DNA of 6,298 bases from NCBI GenBank assembly GCA_002371345.1, contig DFHY01000080.1, positions 16,860 through 23,157 on the forward strand. Reading direction: 5' to 3'. Position 1 is the stretch's first letter; each line of letters opens with the position of its first letter. The position numbers were made by a program, and so were the translations under genes. This DNA comes from Lachnospiraceae bacterium UBA3711 (GTDB lineage: Bacteria; Bacillota; Clostridia; Lachnospirales; Lachnospiraceae). Positions 1-5,216 of the stretch are shown here, one piece after another. The notes beneath the pieces were generated by a model that worked only from the letters and a program-made list of their open reading frames with translations, was not told where the DNA came from and did no database searches.

Positions 1-48
1 TCAGACCGTGAATAGTAACGACTATAGTACAAATTAAGATTTTTTTAG

Positions 49-77
49 TTTTCACGCATAGATTAATCGATTATAAT
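49..77 (+). promoter_or_regulatory. Probable sigma-A promoter of the L,D-transpeptidase gene
   Basis: A perfect -10 box TATAAT lies at 72-77. Seventeen bases upstream is TTTTCA (49-54), which matches four of six positions of the TTGACA -35 consensus. The spacing is ideal. Transcription would start near position 84, giving a leader of about 68 bases before the L,D-transpeptidase start codon. The surroundings are strongly AT-rich compared with the coding DNA. Assignment rests on consensus match only. Confidence 0.6.
64..73. promoter_or_regulatory. 10-bp palindrome overlapping the -10 box, possible operator
   Basis: TAATCGATTA at 64-73 is a perfect 10-bp palindrome ending inside the -10 box (72-77). 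One arm recurs downstream: TCGATTAA at 95-102 is the exact reverse complement of TTAATCGA at 63-70. This puts inverted half-sites on both sides of the predicted transcription start. A repressor bound here would block polymerase. AT-rich DNA yields short palindromes by chance, so the operator role is only a suggestion. Confidence 0.3.
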
Positions 78-141
78 TAATACGTAATACTTGTTCGATT
101 AAGATCAGGCATGAACGGGCAACAGTTTATGGGGGAGTTGA

Positions 142-147
142 AGGGAG
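142..147 (+). promoter_or_regulatory. Ribosome binding site of the L,D-transpeptidase gene
   Basis: AGGGAG ends 4 bases before the ATG at 152 and 7 bases before the adjacent in-frame ATG at 155. The second ATG has the more usual spacing, so the protein may begin one residue later than annotated. This does not affect the signal peptide. Confidence 0.6.
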
Positions 148-151
148 TGAG

Positions 152-1000
152 ATGATGAAAAAGAGTGGTATTATGAAGAGGCTTACCGGTATGCTGCTGG
201 CGGCCGGGATTATGTTGACCATGGCGGGCCCGCAGGCTATGGCGTCTCCGGCTGACAAGGTTCATCAGGAGAGAGCCGCGCGGATCGCGAAGGCGACAAA
301 CACCGAAGAGGTTAAGACGATCAGCTGGAAGGCCAGACTTAAAACCGCGGTTAAGGTTAAGACAGTTGCCACAGATGGATTTCCGAGCGAAGAAGTAGCG
401 CTCAAACAGGGCAAGAAGATCACTGTCATCCAGAGAGACTATCATGAGAAGAGGGGCGTCAGCGAGTGCAAGCTGAAGGACGGGCGCACCTGCTATATAG
501 CCAATCAGTTTCTGCTGTTTTACAAGGCTCTGGCTACTGGCGCCCAGGGAGATTATGACCAGGCAACAAAGGAAGCTTTTGTCAACGGAGTCAATGGCGT
601 GGACGGGATTTCAGCCCTTGCCGGTACCGACAAGCTGATCTGGATAAGCCTTGACAAGCAGAGAGTCAACATCTTCCAGGGGAGGCGGGGAAGCTGGAAA
701 CTGATCCGGGAGTGTGTCTGTTCTACGGGCGCTCCGGATTCACCGACGTTCGACCAGACGTTCAAGAAGGTGTTCAAGGTACAGAAGAAGTCTCCGTCAG
801 TCAGCTACGGTGAGGTTACAGGGCTGAAGTATTATACCTTTATATATGGCTACGGCATGCATCTGTGGACCGGACCCGGAAGAAAGCAGATGGGGAAGAA
901 ACCGCTCTCGCACAGCTGCGTGCGCCTGAAGAAGAAGGACGCGGTCTGGATCTATGATGACGAGAACATCCCGGTCGGCACCCGCATATATGTCTGGTGA
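152..1000 (+). CDS. Exported L,D-transpeptidase (YkuD domain) with SH3-like domain
   Basis: This is a 282-residue exported peptidoglycan enzyme. Family members form 3-3 cross-links in peptidoglycan or attach ligands to it through a catalytic cysteine. Residues 1-31 are a signal peptide: basic start, hydrophobic stretch, and probable cleavage after Ala-Met-Ala at 29-31. Residues about 68-124 resemble a bacterial SH3 domain, ending in the typical pattern DGRTCYIANQFL. Residues about 161-282 are the YkuD domain, opening with KLIWISLDKQRVNIF. The catalytic region has His237, then fifteen residues later Ser253-His254-Ser255-Cys256 followed by VRL. The usual motif is S/T-H-G-C, so Gly is replaced by Ser. 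There are four further cysteines (106, 114, 188, 190), unusual for an exported protein. It has its own promoter and terminator, so it is not part of the downstream operon. The YkuD family call is secure; the choice between cross-linking and another role is not. Confidence 0.9.
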   Translation: MMKKSGIMKRLTGMLLAAGIMLTMAGPQAMASPADKVHQERAARIAKATNTEEVKTISWKARLKTAVKVKTVATDGFPSEEVALKQGKKITVIQRDYHEKRGVSECKLKDGRTCYIANQFLLFYKALATGAQGDYDQATKEAFVNGVNGVDGISALAGTDKLIWISLDKQRVNIFQGRRGSWKLIRECVCSTGAPDSPTFDQTFKKVFKVQKKSPSVSYGEVTGLKYYTFIYGYGMHLWTGPGRKQMGKKPLSHSCVRLKKKDAVWIYDDENIPVGTRIYVW

Positions 1001-1022
1001 ATAACAAGTTTTATGACGGATT

Positions 1023-1058
1023 AAAAAAGGCAGGCTCCTTTTGGCTTGCCTTTTTTTT
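1023..1058 (+). terminator. Intrinsic terminator after the L,D-transpeptidase gene
   Basis: GGCAGGC (1029-1035) pairs with GCTTGCC (1044-1050) with one G-U pair. The loop is eight bases, and eight T residues follow at 1051-1058. A run of A at 1023-1028 can extend the stem by pairing with the T run. It lies 22 bases after the stop codon and separates the L,D-transpeptidase unit from the decarboxylase operon. Confidence 0.92.
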
Positions 1059-1103
1059 GTTTTTCACTTAGTATGGTGTATGGCAATTTTTGATTTCTTA
1101 TTT

Positions 1104-1110
1104 ATGGAGG
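1104..1110 (+). promoter_or_regulatory. Strong ribosome binding site fixing the carboxyltransferase start
   Basis: ATGGAGG at 1104-1110 leaves 7 bases before the ATG at 1118. An in-frame TGA at 1091-1093, with no ATG, GTG or TTG start between it and 1118, rules out a longer N terminus. The unusually short protein start is therefore real. Confidence 0.85.
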
Positions 1111-1117
1111 TCTAAGT

Positions 1118-2548
1118 ATGAGCAATATAGTAAAGAGCAAGGCAGCAGACCGAATTGCTGCTCTGCTTGACGAGAGCAGTTTCGTTGAGATCGGCTCGCT
1201 TGTTACGGCAAGGAGTACCGATTTCAACCTGACAGAGGAGAAGGCTGCTTCGGACGGTGTCATCACCGGATATGGGCTGATTGACGGAAACCTGGTATAT
1301 GTTTACAGCCAGGATGCTTCCGTTCTTGGCGGCAGTATCGGTGAGATGCACGCGAAGAAGATCATCCGTCTGTACAGCCTTGCCATGAAGATGGGTGCGC
1401 CGGTTATCGCGCTTCTTGACAGCGCGGGGATGCGTCTTCAGGAGTCGACGGACGCACTGAACGCATTCAGCACTCTGTACCGGAGGATGGCGTTCGCGAG
1501 CGGTGTTATTCCGCAGATCACAGCTGTCCTTGGGAATTGCGGCGGCGCTCTCGCGGTTGCGGCCGGTATGAGCGATTTCGTCTTTATGGAAGGAAGCAGC
1601 GCGAAGCTGTTTGTGAATTCTCCAAATTCTCTGGCAGGCAACAAGGAAGAGGATACGGCGGGCGCGAAGTTCCAGAGCGAGAAGAGCGGACTGGCGGACT
1701 TTGTCGGAACCGAGGAGGAGATCCTGGCGCAGATCAGGGCTCTTGTTTCCATTCTTCCGGCAAACAACGCGGACGAAGCACCCATTTCAGATGTACAGGA
1801 TGACCTGAACAGGGCATGTGAGGGCATCGAGGGTGCCGTTGGAGATGCCTCCATTCTGCTCAGCCAGATCTCCGATGGGAACCTTCTGTGCGAGGTAAAG
1901 GCCGCGTCCGCGAAAGAGATGGTTACAGCGTTCATCAAGCTCAACGGCATGACTGTCGGAGCGGTCGCGAACCGCACCGAGATATATGATGAGAAGGGTG
2001 AGAAGAGCGCGGATTTCAAGCCGCTTCTCTCCGCGAAGGGGCTTGAGAAGGCGGCAAGATTTGTCCGCTTCTGCGACGCGTTCGACATTCCGGTTCTCAC
2101 TGTTACCAACGCTGCGGGATTCTACGCTGACAGGCACAACGAATTCAGGCTTGCGAGAGCCGCGGCAAAGCTGGCTGGCGCATTCGCGGAAGCGACTGTT
2201 CCGAAGGTGAACGTTATCACCGGCAGGGCTTTTGGCTCAGGATACATGATCATGAACAGCCAGGGACTTGGCGCGGATATGACGTTCGCGTGGGAAGACG
2301 CGAAGATCGGTATGATGGACGCGAAGCTTGCAGCCGGCATTATGTATGACGGAAGTGACGCGAAGACTCTCAGTGAGAAGGCTTCTGAATATGAGAAGCT
2401 TCAGGAGAGCGTCAGTGCGGCCGCCGGACGAGGGTATGTGGATACCGTGATCAAGGCACAGGATACCCGCAAGATGGTTATCGGGGCATTTGAGATGCTC
2501 TATACGAAGGCGGAAGAGCGTCCGGAAAAGAAACACGGTACGGTTTGA
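1118..2548 (+). CDS. mmdA: Acyl-CoA carboxyltransferase (MmdA/12S/PccB-like), probable methylmalonyl-CoA decarboxylase alpha subunit
   Basis: This 476-residue cytoplasmic enzyme has the two-crotonase-fold layout of biotin-dependent carboxyltransferases. The likely reaction moves the carboxyl group of methylmalonyl-CoA, or a similar CoA thioester, to biotin on the carrier encoded two genes downstream. The N half (about 10-215) carries SQDASVLGGSIGEMHAKKI, DSAGMRLQES (101-110) and NCGGALAVAAGMSDF (140-154). The C half (about 255-470) carries ARFVRFCDAFDIPVL, ATVPKVNVITGRAFGSGY (359-376) and an ending like the family's GFVD...TRK...KKHG. Family members are usually about 510 residues; this one starts directly at the RIAALLDESSFVEIG element and lacks the usual N-terminal helical segment. 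Its glycine-rich motifs also differ from the common GGARIQEG and GGAY forms. The stop codon is ten bases before the next gene, so translation is probably coupled. The family is certain. The substrate is not: methylmalonyl-CoA is favoured by operon layout, with malonyl-CoA, glutaconyl-CoA or another acyl-CoA possible. Confidence 0.85.
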   Translation: MSNIVKSKAADRIAALLDESSFVEIGSLVTARSTDFNLTEEKAASDGVITGYGLIDGNLVYVYSQDASVLGGSIGEMHAKKIIRLYSLAMKMGAPVIALLDSAGMRLQESTDALNAFSTLYRRMAFASGVIPQITAVLGNCGGALAVAAGMSDFVFMEGSSAKLFVNSPNSLAGNKEEDTAGAKFQSEKSGLADFVGTEEEILAQIRALVSILPANNADEAPISDVQDDLNRACEGIEGAVGDASILLSQISDGNLLCEVKAASAKEMVTAFIKLNGMTVGAVANRTEIYDEKGEKSADFKPLLSAKGLEKAARFVRFCDAFDIPVLTVTNAAGFYADRHNEFRLARAAAKLAGAFAEATVPKVNVITGRAFGSGYMIMNSQGLGADMTFAWEDAKIGMMDAKLAAGIMYDGSDAKTLSEKASEYEKLQESVSAAAGRGYVDTVIKAQDTRKMVIGAFEMLYTKAEERPEKKHGTV

Positions 2549-2550
2549 GT

Positions 2551-2554
2551 GAGG
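2551..2554 (+). promoter_or_regulatory. Ribosome binding site of the OadG-like gene, start ambiguous
   Basis: GAGG lies two bases after the upstream stop codon. It leaves 4 bases to the ATG at 2559 or 10 bases to the in-frame ATG at 2565. Either start gives a good signal peptide; the second simply drops the first two residues. Confidence 0.5.
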
Positions 2555-2558
2555 TGAC

Positions 2559-3530
2559 ATGCAGATGAGAAAAAGATTATACGCGGCCATGCTGGCCGGA
2601 GTGCTTACGCTCTCTCTCTCCGCCGGATGTATGAGCGCGATGGCCTCTGAGACTGAGGCCGGCAGCACACAGCTGACTGAGAGCGATGAGTCTCAGGCAC
2701 TTTCTTCATCCGCGGATGAGACGGAGTCCGAGGCCTCAACAGAAGCTCCACTGCTCGAGCCGGCGAGTGTGACAGGGGATTCTGCCCTGGCGGCACAGTA
2801 TCCGACAATTGAGAGGCAGGTGGAACAGCAGCTGACCACGCTGTCCAGGCTTTCACAGGATGATCTGGAGAGCATGATTACAAGCTATAACAGGCAGATC
2901 AATCTCTCCGTCAGAGATATTGCCAATTCGATGAAGGATTCATCGACTCTGACCAGTATGGATGATTCTACCATGGCGATGGTCAAGATGCTCCGCAACT
3001 GGTACTCAAGCATGGATTCATGCGGTGAGTTCCGCGGCGTGAACAGCTATACGGCTGACATGACGGATCAGGTTCTCACCATGAAGCTTGACGCTGATTA
3101 TGCTCAGGCTGAGGTGAATGATTCAAAGATCGACGTGACCTTCACATATGATCTTGCGAGGAACGTCACGCTTCTTAGCTGGGAAGTGAAGGACTCTTTC
3201 AGCGCATCGGTCGGAAAGGCCGGCATGAACACCCTGATCGGACTTGGAACCGTATTCATTGTCCTGCTGTTCCTGACATTTATCATCAGCCAGATCCACT
3301 GGATTCCGGATATCCTGAACAGAAAGAAGAAGACATCTGAGGCTCCCGCACCTGCGCCGGCTCCCGCGCCAGCGGCAGCGCCTGTTGCGGAGGAGATCGA
3401 GGAGACCGACGATCTGGAACTTATAGCAGTTATCAGTGCGGCGATCGCAGCGAGCGAGCAAGCTCCCGCAGACGGCTTTGTCGTCCGTTCGATCCGCAGA
3501 AGAGGCAGAAAGAGCAACTGGAGGGCGTGA
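2559..3530 (+). CDS. oadG: OadG/MmdD-type decarboxylase subunit with large extracytoplasmic N-terminal domain
   Basis: This 323-residue membrane subunit probably holds the carboxyltransferase and OadB parts of the Na+ pump together. Residues 1-29 are a signal sequence with two possible cleavage sites: Ser-Ala-Gly before Cys24 (a weak lipobox) or after Ala-Met-Ala at 27-29. Residues 30-70 are a Ser/Thr/Glu-rich acidic linker. Residues about 73-215 form an extracytoplasmic domain that I do not recognise, helical first and then strand-like. Residues about 221-245 are a membrane span of OadG character (GMNTLIGLGTVFIVLLFLTF). A basic stop-transfer follows (RKKK), then an Ala/Pro linker (262-275) and the typical cytoplasmic end of this family: ELIAVISAAIAASE, then DGFVVRSIRRR and SNW. 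Classic OadG or MmdD proteins are roughly 80-130 residues, so the exported domain is an addition. The C-terminal tail has no histidines, unlike the zinc-binding tail reported for Klebsiella OadG. The subunit class is well supported; the N-terminal domain's role is unknown. Confidence 0.8.
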   Translation: MQMRKRLYAAMLAGVLTLSLSAGCMSAMASETEAGSTQLTESDESQALSSSADETESEASTEAPLLEPASVTGDSALAAQYPTIERQVEQQLTTLSRLSQDDLESMITSYNRQINLSVRDIANSMKDSSTLTSMDDSTMAMVKMLRNWYSSMDSCGEFRGVNSYTADMTDQVLTMKLDADYAQAEVNDSKIDVTFTYDLARNVTLLSWEVKDSFSASVGKAGMNTLIGLGTVFIVLLFLTFIISQIHWIPDILNRKKKTSEAPAPAPAPAPAAAPVAEEIEETDDLELIAVISAAIAASEQAPADGFVVRSIRRRGRKSNWRA

Positions 3531-3539
3531 TGCCCCAAG

Positions 3540-3557
3540 CCGCTGCTTTGACAGCGG
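3540..3557 (+). other. Intergenic hairpin without T run, between the OadG-like gene and the biotin carrier
   Basis: CCGCTG (3540-3545) and CAGCGG (3552-3557) form a 6-bp GC-rich stem with a six-base loop. No T run follows, so it is not a standard terminator. It sits ten bases after the stop codon and 23 bases before the next ribosome binding site. It may protect an mRNA end or mark a processing point that adjusts subunit amounts; this is inference. Confidence 0.4.
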
Positions 3558-3595
3558 GTCACAGAATTGATTGAATTACTAAGGAGAATGTTAAG

Positions 3596-3976
3596 ATGAA
3601 GAATTATACGATCACCGTTAATGGCAATGTCTATGATGTAACAGTTGAAGAGGGAACCGGATCTGCGTCGGCAGCGGCGTCTGCTCCTGCAGCTGCGGCT
3701 CCGAAGGCTGCTCCCAAGGCCGCCCCGGCTCCGGCTCCGAAGGCCGCTTCCTCCGGCGCCGGCGCTGTCAAGGTAACAGCTTCCGTCCCGGGCAAGGTAT
3801 TCAAGGTTGACGCCGCGGCCGGACAGGCTGTCAAGACCGGTGACGCGATTGTCACTCTTGAGGCTATGAAGATGGAGATCCCGGTAGTGGCACCGCAGGA
3901 CGGCACCATCGTATCCATCGAAGTTGCGACAGGCGACGCGGTTGAGAACGGACAGGTTCTCGCGACTATGAATTGA
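3596..3976 (+). CDS. mmdC: Biotin carrier protein (biotin/lipoyl attachment domain), decarboxylase gamma subunit
   Basis: This 126-residue mobile carrier shuttles a carboxyl group on covalently bound biotin between the carboxyltransferase(s) and the OadB membrane subunit. Residues 1-20 are a short N-terminal strand segment (MKNYTITVNGNVYDVTVEEG). Residues 21-57 are a flexible Ala/Pro/Lys linker that lets the domain swing. Residues about 58-125 are the biotinyl domain, with the attachment motif EAMKM at 89-93; Lys92 is the biotinylated residue. It lies 34 residues from the C terminus, as expected. The length fits MmdC/GcdC or the 1.3S subunit of transcarboxylase rather than AccB of acetyl-CoA carboxylase. 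The site AAGGAG (3581-3586), 9 bases before the ATG, fixes the start. It is the only biotin domain visible in the operon, so it probably serves both carboxyltransferases. It also needs biotin protein ligase, which is not in the window. Confidence 0.93.
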   Translation: MKNYTITVNGNVYDVTVEEGTGSASAAASAPAAAAPKAAPKAAPAPAPKAASSGAGAVKVTASVPGKVFKVDAAAGQAVKTGDAIVTLEAMKMEIPVVAPQDGTIVSIEVATGDAVENGQVLATMN

Positions 3977-4018
3977 TCTGTCCGGTTTTTCCATATCCTG
4001 ACGTTAGGAGGTTAATCA

Positions 4019-5179
4019 ATGGGTTACATTGCATCTACGATGTCAAATCTTCTGCATCAGACCGCGTTTCTGAATCTGACATGGGGCAATTATGTCATGA
4101 TGATTGTCGCGTTTGTATTCCTGTATCTGGCGATCAAACACGACTTTGAGCCCCTCCTTCTGGTTCCGATTGCGTTCGGCATGCTGCTTGTAAATATCTA
4201 CCCGGATATTATTACCGATATTTCGACCGATATCCTCGGCGTCGAACACGCAGGCGGACTGATGCACTATTTTTATATTCTGGACGAGGCTTCGATCCTG
4301 CCTTCCCTGATCTTCATGGGCGTTGGAGCGATGACCGACTTCGGACCGCTGATCGCCAACCCGATCTCATTTGTCATGGGAGCGGCGGCTCAGGCGGGTA
4401 TCTATATAGCTTATTTCCTGGCGATCGCTTTTGGCTTCAACGGCAAGGCCGCTGCCGCGATCTCCATCATCGGCGGCGCTGACGGACCGACCTCGATCTT
4501 CCTGGCAGGAAAGCTCGGACAGACGACACTGATGGGCCCGATAGCCGTGGCAGCGTATTCTTATATGTCGCTGGTTCCGATTATTCAGCCGCCGATCATG
4601 AAGCTGTTTACAACCGAGAAGGACAGAAAGATCAAGATGGAGCAGCTGCGCCCGGTTACCCAGCTTGAGAAGATCCTGTTTCCGATCATCATCACAGTTG
4701 TCGTTTGTATGCTTCTGCCTACGACCGCCCCGCTGGTCGGAATGCTGATGCTTGGAAACCTGTTCCGTGAGAGCGGAGTTGTCCGCCAGCTGACGGAGAC
4801 CGCGTCAAACGCGCTGATGTACATCGTTGTTATTCTTCTTGGAACTTCTGTAGGAGCGTCTACCTCCGCTGAGGCATTCCTGAATGTCAATACACTGAAG
4901 ATCGTTGTTCTGGGACTTGTGGCATTTGCCTTCGGCACGCTGGGAGGTGTGCTCCTGGGACAGCTTTTGAAGGTTCTGACAAAGGGGAAGATCAATCCTC
5001 TGATAGGTTCTGCGGGCGTGTCCGCGGTTCCCATGGCGGCACGCGTTTCCCAGAAGGTCGGATCACAGGCGGATCCCACGAACTTCCTGCTGATGCACGC
5101 TATGGGACCGAATGTGGCGGGCGTTATCGGTACGGCCGTTGCGGCTGGTACGTTTATGGCAATCTATGGTGTCGCGTAA
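4019..5179 (+). CDS. oadB: Sodium-translocating decarboxylase beta subunit (OadB/MmdB/GcdB family)
   Basis: This 386-residue multi-span inner membrane protein decarboxylates carboxybiotin and uses the free energy to pump Na+ out of the cell. The sequence is mostly hydrophobic segments separated by short loops. The diagnostic re-entrant motif GGADGPTSIFLAGKL begins at residue 152; its Asp155 corresponds to Asp203 of Klebsiella OadB, a Na+-binding residue. The second conserved region, NPLIGSAGVSAVPMAARVSQ (326-345), keeps Asn326, Gly330, Ser335 and Arg342 in the same spacing as Asn373, Gly377, Ser382 and Arg389 of the Klebsiella protein. All these known coupling residues are intact, so the pump should be functional. 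A strong TAGGAGG site (4005-4011), 7 bases before the ATG, fixes the start. It is somewhat shorter than Klebsiella OadB (about 430) but normal for the Gram-positive and MmdB-type members. Substrate class cannot be told from this subunit, because it only sees carboxybiotin. Confidence 0.95.
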   Translation: MGYIASTMSNLLHQTAFLNLTWGNYVMMIVAFVFLYLAIKHDFEPLLLVPIAFGMLLVNIYPDIITDISTDILGVEHAGGLMHYFYILDEASILPSLIFMGVGAMTDFGPLIANPISFVMGAAAQAGIYIAYFLAIAFGFNGKAAAAISIIGGADGPTSIFLAGKLGQTTLMGPIAVAAYSYMSLVPIIQPPIMKLFTTEKDRKIKMEQLRPVTQLEKILFPIIITVVVCMLLPTTAPLVGMLMLGNLFRESGVVRQLTETASNALMYIVVILLGTSVGASTSAEAFLNVNTLKIVVLGLVAFAFGTLGGVLLGQLLKVLTKGKINPLIGSAGVSAVPMAARVSQKVGSQADPTNFLLMHAMGPNVAGVIGTAVAAGTFMAIYGVA

Positions 5180-5216
5180 GCGGTGTTATATTAGACTATG
5201 AAAGGAAATAAAAAAG

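Noticed and set aside
111..155. Possible 14-codon leader peptide whose stop codon overlaps the L,D-transpeptidase start
   Set aside because: The overlap is suggestive of coupling, but no ribosome binding site precedes the ATG at 111 and the peptide has no regulatory pattern such as a run of one amino acid. Chance is the simpler explanation.
1059..1117. Search for the operon's promoter between the terminator and the carboxyltransferase gene
   Set aside because: The stretch is AT-rich and must start the operon unless readthrough does, but I find no -35/-10 pair with good match and spacing. The best -10-like strings (TATGGT at 1072, TATTTA at 1099) lack a partner, so I list no promoter.
1438..2109. 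Open frame on the minus strand (223 codons) inside the carboxyltransferase gene
   Set aside because: It is wholly antisense to a gene with clear family motifs throughout. The product is Ser/Ala-rich with no recognisable domain, and it is explained by codon bias of the real gene.
3661..3765. Repetitive GCT/GCC/CCG-rich DNA in the biotin carrier gene
   Set aside because: It is the coding sequence of the normal Ala/Pro/Lys hinge of such carriers, not a separate repeat element.
3104..3994. Long open frame on the minus strand (296 codons) across the OadG-like and biotin carrier genes
   Set aside because: It lies opposite two well-supported genes and the gap between them. Its product is low-complexity Arg/Ser/Gly sequence, the mirror of the Ala/Pro linkers, and matches no family I know.
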